A program made the position numbers and the translations under genes. From contig JALHOE010000063.1 in assembly GCA_022843175.1 (NCBI GenBank), positions 1 to 41,727 of the forward strand: a stretch of 41,727 bases of DNA, read 5' to 3'. This DNA is from Deltaproteobacteria bacterium. GTDB taxonomy: Bacteria > Myxococcota_A > Polyangia > Polyangiales > JADJMO01. Below the pieces are notes generated by a model. That model did not search any database, was not told where the DNA came from, and saw nothing but the letters and a program-made list of their open reading frames with translations. This document shows positions 33,802-41,727 of the stretch, one piece after another; positions within the stretch are counted from its first letter, which is position 1; each line of letters opens with the position of its first letter.

Positions 33802-36771
33802 GTGAACACTCGTGCGGCCTTCGTGTTGCTCCTCGCGCTCTCGGGCGCGTGCGGCTCACCACCGCCCGCGCCGCGCGCGGCGGTCCGGCCGGTCGCGGCG
33901 CTATCCGCATCGAGCGTTCCACCTCCGGCAGCGAGCGCGGCGCCGGTCGAGGAGCCCGACCCGGTCGCCACCTTCAAGGACGACGAGGGGGTCCCGATCG
34001 CCGCTGGCCCGGCCGGGCACCTCGGCGCCTGGCTCGCGCTCGGCCCGTTTCGCGTCGACGACCCGAACGCCGGGGCGTTTCGCCCCCCGGTCCGCGACGA
34101 GTCGGGCAAGTCCGACGGCACGACGATCGACGACCACGCGCTCAAGCCGACCTACGGCGGCACGCTGCCCACCCGGGTCGACGTCTTCGATAAGAAGAAG
34201 AATAAGTGGTCGACGGCGCCGGCGACCTGGACGGTCGCCAGCAGCGGCGAGGGCGCGATCGATCTCGAGAAGGTCTTCGGTTCGCAGGGCAAGCCGGCGA
34301 TCGCCTACCTCGGCGGTGTCGTCCGAGTGCCCAAGCGGCAGCGCCTGCTGTTGCTCGTCGGCAGCGACGACGGCTGCGAGGTGATCGTCGACAGCAAGAC
34401 CGTCTTCGCCCGCGACGCCTCGCGGCCGCAGCGCGACGACGACGACCTGATCCCCCTCGACCTCGACGCCGGGGACCACACCTTCGTGTTCAAGCTCCAC
34501 CAGCGCGACGGTGGCTGGGCGATCCGGGCGCGGCTCGTCGATCGCACCTTCGCGCCGCCGCACGGGGTCCGGCTGCTCCTGCCGCTCGCCACCGAGGACG
34601 TCGCGCGCGCCCTCGGCAAATCGATGAGCTGGGTCCGCATCCTCCGCGAGCCGACCGAGGCCGGCTACGCGATCGGAACGCTTGTTCGCTACCCGGAGGG
34701 TGCGCCGGTTCGAGAGCTCGAGGCGCGCGGCAGCGTCGTCGACGTCCTCGAGCCCCGCTCGCTCGGCGGGGTGCCGATCGGCCCGCGCGGCGTCGGCGAG
34801 CACCGCGTCCCGATCGGGGAGCTGCCGGCCATGATCGAGGACGCGGGCAAGACGGTCACCGTGCGGGTCGACATCGCCGGACGTGTCGTCGACGGCTCGT
34901 TCGCCCCGCGGCGCGCGGTGCGCGCGGCGATCCTCCGGGCCCGCGCGGTGCTCCCGAGGGTGTCGGGCGACGTGCGCGCCACCATCGAGCACCTCGAGGG
35001 TCGCCTGACCCAACAGGTCGCCCGCGGCGATCTCGACACCACGGCCCAGCTCGCGGACGCCAAGTTCCTCGACGCGTTCGTGGCCGACGCGGAGGGGGGC
35101 GCCGATCCGATCAGCAAGCGCACGGGCATGATGCGCCTCGCCCACCTCGCGCGCGCCGACGACAAGCCGCAGGCGGTGGGCGTCTACGTCCCGAAGACCA
35201 CGAAGAAGGTGCCGCTCTACGTCGGACTCCACGGCATGAACGGCGGCCCGATGTCGATGATGCGGGTGTTCTTCGGCGGCGACGACGAGAAGAAGTCGAT
35301 GGGCGAGCTCGAACGCGCGATGGGCCCGACGCCGCCGCTCGACGCGTTCGTGATCGCGCCGCACGCCCACGGCAACGCGATGTACCGCCAGCTCGGCGAG
35401 GAAGAGGTCATGGACGCGATCGCGTGGGCGCGCGCGCGCTGGCCGCAGATCGACCCCGATCGCATCTACATCACCGGGTTCTCGATGGGCGGCATCGGCG
35501 CCGCGTCGATCCCGCTCCATCACCCGGACTTCTTCGCCGCCGCGCAGCCGCTCTGTGGCTACCACTCCTACTTCATTCGCCGCGATGTCGCCGGTCGGCC
35601 ACGGCGCCCATGGGAGCAGCTGCTCCTCGAGGAGCGCTCCAACGTGTCGTGGGTCGACAACGGCGCGCGCCTGCCGCTGTGGATCATCCACGGCCAAAAG
35701 GATCTCCCCGAGGAGAACAGCGGCGTGCTCATCGAGGCCTATGAGAAGAAGGGCTTCTCGATCAAGCACGACCACCCCGACCTCGGCCACGACGTGTGGG
35801 GCTTCGCGTACGACAAGCTGCAGCACGTGTCGTGGTTCGCCGGAAAGAAGCGCGACGCGCACCCGCGGCACGTCCGCTTCCGCACCACCCGCCCGCGCTT
35901 CGGCGACGACGCGTGGGTGCACATCGACCAGACCGCCGGCGAGTGGGCGACGATCGACGCCAAGGTGGTCGACGGGACCCACGTCGCGGTGACCACCAAG
36001 GGCGTCGAGGCGTTCCACCTCGATCGCGATCCGGCGCTCCTCAAGGAGGGCACCGTCACCGTCACCGTCGACGGTACGCCGCTGACCGAGCTCGCCGCGC
36101 ACCGCGAGGGCGGGGCGTGGGTCGCCGGGCCGCCCAAAGAGGGCAAGCGCGGGCGGATCACGGGGCCGATCCGCGACGTCTGGAACGATCCGCTCACGCT
36201 CGTCTACGGCACCGAGGACCCGACCCAGACCCGGGTGAACCTCGAGGTCGCGCGGGCGTTCGCCACCATCCGTTGGGGCGTCGACGTGGCGTACCCCATC
36301 CTGAAGGACACCGAGGTCGATCCCGACGCCGTGCCGACGAGGGCGACGATCGTGGTCGGCAACGCGAAGGGCAACCGCCTCCTCCGCGCGCTCGAGCCGT
36401 CGCTGCCGATCAAGGTCGATGACAGCAATGGCAGCATCACCTTCGCCGGCAAGTCCTTCACCGGAAGCCAGCTCGGCGCGGCGTTCGTCGTGCCGCACCC
36501 GAAGGCGCCCGATCAGTACCTGCTCGTCATCGAGGGCGTCGACGCGCTCGGCACCTTCCGCGCGCTGAGCCTGCCCGAGCTGCTCCCGGACTTCGTGATC
36601 TGGGACGAGCGCCTCGCGCCGGCGCGCGGGCAGAGCCTCCTCGGCTTCGGGTCGGTGCTCGCCGCCGGGTTCTTCGACAAGGCGTGGCAGCCGCCCAAGA
36701 CCTTCGACGATCCGCTGGTGAAGCTGCCGACGCCGAAGAACGAGAAGGACGCGACCCCGTATCTGCCGTGA
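33802..36771 (+). CDS. Large alpha/beta-hydrolase lipoprotein (prolyl-oligopeptidase/esterase-like)
   Basis: The product has 989 residues from the GTG at 33802, where a lipoprotein signal begins (ends LLALSGAC). Residues ~60-270 are beta-rich with PA14-like features (LLLLVGSDDGCEVIVDSK, DAGDHTFVFKLHQRDGGWAIRA, quoted in parts). Residues ~450-690 form an alpha/beta-hydrolase: VPLYVGLHGMNGG, nucleophile elbow GFSMGG (Ser561), LPLWIIHGQKDLPEENSG for the acid region and DHPDLGHDVW with the catalytic His. The rest is beta-rich plus another alpha/beta-like segment. It probably cleaves a peptide or ester outside the cytoplasm. A 20-base dispersed motif lies near codon 874. The frame open from 32977 is not coding before 33802. 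The stop abuts that of the convergent gene. Confidence 0.82.
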   Translation: MNTRAAFVLLLALSGACGSPPPAPRAAVRPVAALSASSVPPPAASAAPVEEPDPVATFKDDEGVPIAAGPAGHLGAWLALGPFRVDDPNAGAFRPPVRDESGKSDGTTIDDHALKPTYGGTLPTRVDVFDKKKNKWSTAPATWTVASSGEGAIDLEKVFGSQGKPAIAYLGGVVRVPKRQRLLLLVGSDDGCEVIVDSKTVFARDASRPQRDDDDLIPLDLDAGDHTFVFKLHQRDGGWAIRARLVDRTFAPPHGVRLLLPLATEDVARALGKSMSWVRILREPTEAGYAIGTLVRYPEGAPVRELEARGSVVDVLEPRSLGGVPIGPRGVGEHRVPIGELPAMIEDAGKTVTVRVDIAGRVVDGSFAPRRAVRAAILRARAVLPRVSGDVRATIEHLEGRLTQQVARGDLDTTAQLADAKFLDAFVADAEGGADPISKRTGMMRLAHLARADDKPQAVGVYVPKTTKKVPLYVGLHGMNGGPMSMMRVFFGGDDEKKSMGELERAMGPTPPLDAFVIAPHAHGNAMYRQLGEEEVMDAIAWARARWPQIDPDRIYITGFSMGGIGAASIPLHHPDFFAAAQPLCGYHSYFIRRDVAGRPRRPWEQLLLEERSNVSWVDNGARLPLWIIHGQKDLPEENSGVLIEAYEKKGFSIKHDHPDLGHDVWGFAYDKLQHVSWFAGKKRDAHPRHVRFRTTRPRFGDDAWVHIDQTAGEWATIDAKVVDGTHVAVTTKGVEAFHLDRDPALLKEGTVTVTVDGTPLTELAAHREGGAWVAGPPKEGKRGRITGPIRDVWNDPLTLVYGTEDPTQTRVNLEVARAFATIRWGVDVAYPILKDTEVDPDAVPTRATIVVGNAKGNRLLRALEPSLPIKVDDSNGSITFAGKSFTGSQLGAAFVVPHPKAPDQYLLVIEGVDALGTFRALSLPELLPDFVIWDERLAPARGQSLLGFGSVLAAGFFDKAWQPPKTFDDPLVKLPTPKNEKDATPYLP
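36420..36439 (+). repeat. Dispersed 20-base motif, copy 4
   Basis: The bases read TGACAGCAATGGCAGCATCA, encoding DSNGSI in the hydrolase gene, a frame different from the other copies. Confidence 0.6.
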
Positions 36772-38400
36772 TCAGTTGATCGTGGGCGGGCAGGTCGAGA
36801 GCACGTTGATGCTCGAGAGGATCGGGGTCGTCGCCGAGGTGATGCTCTCGAGGCGGAACTCGACCTCGAGGTACTCGCCCTTCGCCGCGTCGCCGAGCTT
36901 GGCCGCGATGTCGATCGGCGGGACGTCGCCCGGCACCTTCGCGACGGGGAGCCACGGCGCCGCTTTCACGGCGGCGAGGGTGGCGCCAGCGCGCGCGCGG
37001 ATGGTGATCGAGGTGCCGGCGACGGTGGTCGCCTTGTAATCGAGCTTGAGCCAGCGAGCCGTCGCGCCGCACCCCTTGAAGAGGTGGAGGTACTTGCCGA
37101 ACGGGTCGGCAGCGTTGCGCAGCTGGAAGCCGGTCATGTCGCTGTAGGTGTAGGGGCCCTTGCCCGACGCGACGGTGGTGACCGCGTAGCTCTTGGGATC
37201 GATCTTGTAGGCGGTGCTCTCGCCCTGGTTGATCGACCAGACCATGCCATCGAAGTCGATCGCCATGCCGACGAAGTTCTTCGCCGCGCTGCCGAGCGGG
37301 ATGCTCTTCACGACCGCCATGCTCTCGGTGTCGAGCTGGTGCACGCCGAAGCCCGTGTTGGCGACCCACACCGAGCCCTTGGCGTCGACCGCGAGTCCGC
37401 GGTTGAAGCCGTCGACCTTCACCGAGTCCCACTTCGCCGCGGCGACGTCGTAGCGCGCCACGCAGCCCGAGCCCGACGTCCACACGCGGCCCTTGGGATC
37501 GACGGCGATGCCGTACGCGCACGGCGGGTTGGCGATGGTGGTGAACTTCTTGGTCGGGCCGTTGATGTAGCCGACACCGCCGCCCCACACCCAGACGTTG
37601 TGGTTCGCGTCGATCGCGGCGCCGTACGGCTTGAGCGGGGCGACGTTGACGGTGGCCTTGATCGCGCCGGTCTTGGAGTCGAGCTGCACCATTTCGCTCT
37701 TGGACCACAGCCCGACCCACACGCTCGTCGAGAGCTCGCCGTCGAGGCCCTTCTCGGCGTCGAACGCCGCAGCGCGGCCGAGGGAGCCCGAATCGAACTT
37801 GGTGTTCCACAGGACGCACTTGTCGTCGCCCCACGCGCGCACGTCGGTCCCGCCGGCCGAGGTGCCGGTGCCGGGGCCGGTGCACTCCGCGGGGTTGGCG
37901 GCGATCTTCGTCGCCGACGCGCCGCCGCGGTTCACGACCACGACGTCGCCGTTCAAGCTCACCGTCGTGCGCGACGGATCGGGCGACGCGGGGCCGGTGC
38001 GGTAGCGCGCGAGCTCCTTGAGCGTGCGGGTGTCGATCTTGGAGACCGTCCCCTCGGCGCTGTTGGCGACCCAGATCACCGGCGACGTGCCGCCCGCGAA
38101 GCCGCTCGGGTCGATGACGATGTTGCCCTCGGGATCGAGCTTCACGCCCGAAGAGCCCTCGCCCTTCGGATTGAACGGGTTCGGGGTGCCCTTGCCGACC
38201 GTGACGCCGCCGCCGTCGCCGGTGCCCGTCGGATCGGGCGTGACGCCCGGATCGACGCCGCCCGCGTCGCGGTCCTCGCCCGGGTTGCTCGGGTCGGCCG
38301 GGTTGCCGTTGCCACCGAGGTCTTCGATGGACCCCTCGGCGCCGGTGCACGCGGTGGCGACGCTGACGACGAGGGAGATGGCGAGGGCTTGGAACCGCAT
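36772..38400 (-). CDS. Beta-propeller (NHL/Vgb-like) lipoprotein
   Basis: The product has 542 residues. From the ATG at 38400 it begins MRFQALAISLVVSVATAC, a lipoprotein signal. A Gly/Asp/Pro-rich linker follows to about residue 80. Residues ~100-410 contain repeated blades of the streptogramin-lyase/NHL propeller type: SPVIWVANSAEGTVSKID, AAIDANHNVWVWGG, GIAVDPKGRVWTSG, GLAVDAKGSVWVANTGFG, MAIDFDGMVWSINQG. The last ~130 residues form a beta-sandwich-like domain. Such propellers in myxobacteria are usually binding scaffolds; no catalytic residues are evident. Its stop abuts that of the hydrolase (TGATCA). Confidence 0.85.
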   Translation of the reverse strand: MRFQALAISLVVSVATACTGAEGSIEDLGGNGNPADPSNPGEDRDAGGVDPGVTPDPTGTGDGGGVTVGKGTPNPFNPKGEGSSGVKLDPEGNIVIDPSGFAGGTSPVIWVANSAEGTVSKIDTRTLKELARYRTGPASPDPSRTTVSLNGDVVVVNRGGASATKIAANPAECTGPGTGTSAGGTDVRAWGDDKCVLWNTKFDSGSLGRAAAFDAEKGLDGELSTSVWVGLWSKSEMVQLDSKTGAIKATVNVAPLKPYGAAIDANHNVWVWGGGVGYINGPTKKFTTIANPPCAYGIAVDPKGRVWTSGSGCVARYDVAAAKWDSVKVDGFNRGLAVDAKGSVWVANTGFGVHQLDTESMAVVKSIPLGSAAKNFVGMAIDFDGMVWSINQGESTAYKIDPKSYAVTTVASGKGPYTYSDMTGFQLRNAADPFGKYLHLFKGCGATARWLKLDYKATTVAGTSITIRARAGATLAAVKAAPWLPVAKVPGDVPPIDIAAKLGDAAKGEYLEVEFRLESITSATTPILSSINVLSTCPPTIN

Positions 38401-38485
38401 GGGGTGGTTCAGTGCACGTGGCGTGCTCAACGCCCCGGGTGAAAAATTACGAACGATGGTCACTCGAGACCCGTCACATGACCGT

Positions 38486-38513
38486 GACGCCGTCATTGAA
38501 TCAAAACGGCGTC
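38486..38513. other. Hairpin with overlapping palindromes upstream of the propeller gene
   Basis: GACGCCGT (38486-38493) and ACGGCGTC (38506-38513) form an 8-bp inverted repeat around 12 bases. CGTCAC-ATGACC-GTGACG (38472-38489) overlaps it. It lies between the PHP gene stop and the propeller gene start, both on minus, and could end the first transcript or regulate the second. There is no T-run. Confidence 0.4.
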
Positions 38514-38531
38514 GATGTAGGCCCTTGGTTG

Positions 38532-40517
38532 TTACGGGGTGATCCAGATCGGATTCGTGATCGCGAGCGCGCGCTCGTAGCCCGTAAGCCCGATCGCGTC
38601 GTTAATCAGTGGGGATTCGACGATCGCGACCAGCGGTCGCTTGCGCGACGGCAGTGGAAGCGGTGCGTCGACCACCCACGCGCTGCCCTCGAGCCGGGGC
38701 TCCACCTTCGGCAACGGGTCGGGTCCGAGCATGAGGTCGACCTTCGGCGCGCCGAGCCAGGAGGTCTTCGCGATCGTCAGCCGAACCCGCGCCGGATGCG
38801 CAACGGTGTCCCCGACGTTCGCCTCCCCGACGCGCAAGTCGAGCAAGGGGCCGCTCGACACGTACGCGCGCCCCTTCTTGAGCGCGTCGACGATCGCGTC
38901 GATCGAGCGTCCACCGCTCCGCCACGCCGCGCCGACCCGCACGAACGTCCGCGGAAACCCGGCCCACGGAAACGAGATGCCGTGCGAGTCCGACGAGCCG
39001 GTCGCGGTGTGGACCTCGCCGCGATCGAGCAGCTGCAGCCACTCGAGCGTCAGCGCGCGCACGCGACCGAGCTCGCGCAGCTCGTAGCCGTTGAAGATCT
39101 CGAGCGCGTCGTAGTCGCGCTGGTAGCTGTAGGGGCCCTTGGCGACGCCCGTTTTGGCGTCGAGCGCGGCGAAGTCGAAGTACCCGATCGACGCGTCGAC
39201 GTTGCGCATGCGTGGGTGATTCACCTGGAAGATGAACGAGCCCGGGAGCGAGCGCACCGCCTGGAACAACGCGCTCGGCGTCGTCGCGCCCGTGCGCGGG
39301 ATCGGCGCGCCGACGGGCCACGGGAACACGTTGAAGTGACCAAACCCCCCGGCGACGGTGGTCAGCTCGACGCCGCTGAGCGCGCGAAAGCGATCGTCGA
39401 GGTGGAGCGCTGCTGCGGCGGGGCCGTGGTCGCCGACGTGATCGTGCTCGGTCGCCGCGGCGCACTCCACGCCGACCGCCACCAGCGAACGAACCCGCTC
39501 CTCGTAGGACACCGCGGTGGCGTCGAAGCTGGGCCGCGCGTGAACGTGGAAATCGCAGCCGATCCACTCGGGGAGCGGCGTCTCCTCGACGACCGGCAGC
39601 GCGACCCGCAGCGCGTCGCCGGCGACGACCTCGATCTCGGCACGCGCGATCGAGAAGCCATGCCCGTGGGTCGCGCGGAGCGTCCACTTGCCCTCGGGGA
39701 TCGACACCGTCGTGCGTCGCGCGGTGACGTCGATGATCGGGATCGTTCGCTCGGCGTCGCGCGCCGGATCGAGCACCACGGCGGGGCCGGGCACGCGGCG
39801 GACGCCCTCGATCCACACCCGTGCGGCGTGGGCGCCCACGTCGAGCAGGACGTCGGCGTGGGCCCGCGGCGCGACGCTCGCGAGCCGCGCGCCGAGCTGG
39901 GAGGCCTCGCGGGTGCTCGTCGCGGTGCCGACGAACGCCGAGACCTCGACGGCGTCGGACGCGGCGGCCTCGGCCTCGGCCGTGGCGGTGAGGCTCGCGT
40001 CGCCGCGGACCGCGAGCTTCGCGGGCGAGGCGAGCAACGTTTTCTCGAGGACGACGTAGCCGGAGCGCTCGGCGAAGAGCTCGCCCTGCTCGAACGGCCC
40101 CCCGCGATCGAGGACGATCGGGTGGCGTCGCGCGGTGGTGAGGTGGAGCGCGAGCTTCTGGTGCGGCGCGAGGCGCGGCGCGCGCGCGAGCAGCATGACG
40201 TTGCCGCTGTCGATCGTGAGGAGCAGCTCGGCGTCGGTGCCCTCGATCCGGTGGCGGATCGCGGCGGCGCCGCGGAGGCTCGTGGTCTCGCGGCCGACGA
40301 GCCGATGACGCTCGCCGCCGATTGAGACCGCGACCTCGACCGGTGGCCGGTCGGGCCACGGCGCGATCGACAGCGACGACGCCGGACCGCTGACGAAGAC
40401 GCTGAGCGTGCCGCCCTGGAGGAGCATGCCGTCGGCGCGCTCCTCGATCGTCACGCCGCCCCCCTCGTGGCGCTTGGTGCACGCCATCAGCGCGAGGAGG
40501 ATGACCGGCCAACGCAT
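38532..40517 (-). CDS. PHP-domain metallohydrolase lipoprotein (CehA/McbA family)
   Basis: The product has 661 residues. A lipoprotein signal (MRWPVILLALMAC) starts at ATG 40517. Residues ~20-310 are beta-rich and of unknown role. From ~320 the PHP fold shows its metal ligands: CDFHVHARPSFD, TEHDHVGDHG, QVNHPRM and SSDSHG. The C-terminal ~90 residues are a beta domain. CehA (a carbaryl hydrolase) and McbA gave the family its name, but natural substrates of most members are phosphoesters or are unknown. The start overlaps the site-2 protease stop by one base (TGATG), so the gene belongs to the same operon. Confidence 0.85.
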   Translation of the reverse strand: MRWPVILLALMACTKRHEGGGVTIEERADGMLLQGGTLSVFVSGPASSLSIAPWPDRPPVEVAVSIGGERHRLVGRETTSLRGAAAIRHRIEGTDAELLLTIDSGNVMLLARAPRLAPHQKLALHLTTARRHPIVLDRGGPFEQGELFAERSGYVVLEKTLLASPAKLAVRGDASLTATAEAEAAASDAVEVSAFVGTATSTREASQLGARLASVAPRAHADVLLDVGAHAARVWIEGVRRVPGPAVVLDPARDAERTIPIIDVTARRTTVSIPEGKWTLRATHGHGFSIARAEIEVVAGDALRVALPVVEETPLPEWIGCDFHVHARPSFDATAVSYEERVRSLVAVGVECAAATEHDHVGDHGPAAAALHLDDRFRALSGVELTTVAGGFGHFNVFPWPVGAPIPRTGATTPSALFQAVRSLPGSFIFQVNHPRMRNVDASIGYFDFAALDAKTGVAKGPYSYQRDYDALEIFNGYELRELGRVRALTLEWLQLLDRGEVHTATGSSDSHGISFPWAGFPRTFVRVGAAWRSGGRSIDAIVDALKKGRAYVSSGPLLDLRVGEANVGDTVAHPARVRLTIAKTSWLGAPKVDLMLGPDPLPKVEPRLEGSAWVVDAPLPLPSRKRPLVAIVESPLINDAIGLTGYERALAITNPIWITP

Positions 40518-41401
40518 CAGTGGTTGCTGAACGGGATGGGCATGAACAAGAGCACGAACGTGATGAGCATGGCCCACGCGACGGCGCGGCGCCCGACCGT
40601 GAGGTCGCCCGGCTCGGTCGGTGGGTGCTCCCTGGCGCCTGTCGCGCGACCGATCCCCGCGATGAGCCCCCACCACACGAGCCAGTTCAAGCCCGTGAAC
40701 ATCTGCAGGTAGAGATCCTTGCCGCGGATGTGCGACTGATACGCCCGGCTGGTCGCGTAGATCGCGACCGCGAGGAACACCGCCAGCATCCCCTGGTGCA
40801 CGAGGCGCGAGTAGCGGTCCTGGCGCTCGCCGAACAGCGAGTAGGCGATGTGTCCGCCGTCGAACTGACCGACCGGGATCAGGTTGAACATCGTGAGGAA
40901 CAGCCCCGTCCAGCCGGCGAAGGCCGTGGGGTGGAGGAACACGTCGTGGCCGCTCGGGATCGGTCCGAGCACCACGCGCTTGAGCGCGAGGTAGAGGAGC
41001 GACTGCCCCTCGTCGGCGCCGTGCTCGGGGATGGGGAGGACGGGCGAGAGCCGCAGGCCGATGATCAACACCGGCAGCGCGATGACGAGCCCCGCGATCG
41101 GCCCCGACGCACCGATGTCGAGCAGCGCGTTGCGGCTGGAGATCCTGCCGCGCATCGAGATCACCGCGCCGAACGTGCCGAGGCCGAGCGGGAAGGGGAT
41201 GAAGTAGGGCAGCGACGCGTCGACGCGATGACGGCGGGCGAGGAAGTAGTGGCCGAGCTCGTGGGTGAGCAGGATCGCCATCAGCGGTACCGCGTAGAGC
41301 CAGGCGCGGCGAAGGCTGCCGCCCGCGTAGTCGATCCCGACGTAGAAGGTCGAGGCCACGGTCGCGAAGAAGAGGACGATGTGCAGCGCGAGTTTACGCA
41401 C
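40517..41401 (-). CDS. Site-2 protease (M50 family) membrane metalloprotease
   Basis: The product has 294 residues and is an integral membrane protein. The zinc motif HELGH (47-51) lies in a hydrophobic segment, and NLIPVGQFDGGH (163-174) supplies the third ligand Asp171. There are about six hydrophobic segments. Proteases of this family cut membrane-bound anti-sigma factors or signal remnants inside the bilayer. There is no PDZ domain, as in the short group III S2Ps. The GTG at 41401 overlaps the stop of the upstream gene. Neither substrate nor sigma factor gene is in view. Confidence 0.9.
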   Translation of the reverse strand: MRKLALHIVLFFATVASTFYVGIDYAGGSLRRAWLYAVPLMAILLTHELGHYFLARRHRVDASLPYFIPFPLGLGTFGAVISMRGRISSRNALLDIGASGPIAGLVIALPVLIIGLRLSPVLPIPEHGADEGQSLLYLALKRVVLGPIPSGHDVFLHPTAFAGWTGLFLTMFNLIPVGQFDGGHIAYSLFGERQDRYSRLVHQGMLAVFLAVAIYATSRAYQSHIRGKDLYLQMFTGLNWLVWWGLIAGIGRATGAREHPPTEPGDLTVGRRAVAWAMLITFVLLFMPIPFSNH

Positions 41402-41727
41402 GACGCCGAACCTCGGATGCGAGGACGTCGCGGATCGCTTCGACGAGCGCGTCGATCTGCGTCTTGAGCTCGACCCGCGCATCGCCGAGCTCGGTGACCA
41501 CGACGAGCACGTCGTCGGCGAGCTCGGCGTCGACGGCGCGCTCGACGCCGAGATCTTCCAGGCGGGCGAGCGTCGCCGCGCTGCCCCGCACCACCACCTG
41601 CCGCGCACCCTTGAACGTCGCGAGGGCTTCGCGCGCCCACGGCGTGGGGTCCTCTGCCAGGGCTCGACCGAGCGCGCGCTCGGCCACGGCCTTGGTCGCG
41701 GTGACGACGAGGTTGGTCGCGTGCTCG
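41394..41727 (-). CDS. FliH/SctL-like protein, N-terminus beyond the window edge
   Basis: About 110 C-terminal residues are visible; the start is outside. The order GARQVVVRGSAATLARLE, then AVDAELADDVLVVVTELGDARVELKTQIDALVEAI is that of the C-terminal domain of FliH/YscL/V-ATPase-E type stator proteins (basic hydrophobic strand, then DDVLVV-ELG and amphipathic helix). An internal GTG at 41687 could be mistaken for a start, but the frame stays open to the edge. If correct, part of a type III secretion or flagellar export set may lie just beyond the window. The stop overlaps the site-2 protease start. Confidence 0.5.
   Translation of the reverse strand, partial: EHATNLVVTATKAVAERALGRALAEDPTPWAREALATFKGARQVVVRGSAATLARLEDLGVERAVDAELADDVLVVVTELGDARVELKTQIDALVEAIRDVLASEVRRRA

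Noticed and set aside
33901-36498. An 865-codon open frame on - opposite the hydrolase gene
   Set aside because: It is an antisense shadow of a high-GC gene, without domain motifs or a ribosome site.

Overview
The window is very GC-rich, densely packed DNA with many lipoprotein genes, a MYXO-CTERM-like C-terminus, PD40 and propeller lipoproteins, and a MerR/B12 (CarH-type) carotenoid regulator. These traits point to a myxobacterium (Myxococcota), most likely of the Polyangiales; the order is an inference. No rRNA, tRNA, CRISPR, transposase or phage gene was seen, and no gene-free stretch exceeds about 180 bases.

Layout. 1-8271: an unknown partial gene, two small lipoproteins, a phosphodiester glycosidase-like secreted protein, peptide deformylase, an SDR/acyltransferase pair, a beta-barrel protein, a MoxR-type ATPase with four cysteines, and a tiny Cys-rich lipoprotein. 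8272-10615: a PD40 lipoprotein with one heme-type CxxCH motif, flanked by inverted copies of a heptamer repeat. 10616-19500: the centrepiece, a carotenoid locus. crtY-crtE-crtI-crtB, a small unknown membrane protein and a carH-like gene form one overlapping operon on +. An ABC ATPase-permease-glycosyltransferase operon runs divergently on -. Only 59 bases separate the two operons, and these hold face-to-face promoters of the same form (TTGACG-N16) with a direct repeat and a palindrome between them. The arrangement suggests that light, sensed through B12 by the CarH-like protein, sets carotenoid synthesis together with glycosylation or export.

19524-20062 is a compact element: a four-helix-bundle (S23/IVS-type) gene enclosed by long inverted repeats made of GGGCAC/GTGCCC hexamers. 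20096-22927 holds a zinc-ribbon protein and a large radical SAM enzyme of the tetraether-lipid-synthase (MJ0619) type. 23043-30579 is rich in exported proteins: an EEP-fold hydrolase, two tandem PLD-CBM20 lipoproteins, an SGNH hydrolase, and a cytoplasmic SDR. 30636-32886 holds a sugar nucleotidyltransferase overlapping a class II photolyase, a second light-related gene. 32949-41727 holds a lipoprotein with an 18-bp tandem repeat, an alpha/beta-hydrolase, a propeller lipoprotein, and an operon of a FliH/SctL-like protein, a site-2 protease and a PHP metallohydrolase.

Repeats not explained by genes: a 20-base motif (TGNCAGCAWTGGCAGYAWCW) occurs four times inside unrelated genes, in different frames and orientations. 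A heptamer (CTGTCGA)n occurs twice and forms the 3' end of the glycosyltransferase gene. Three convergent gene pairs end in abutting stop codons that make TGATCA.
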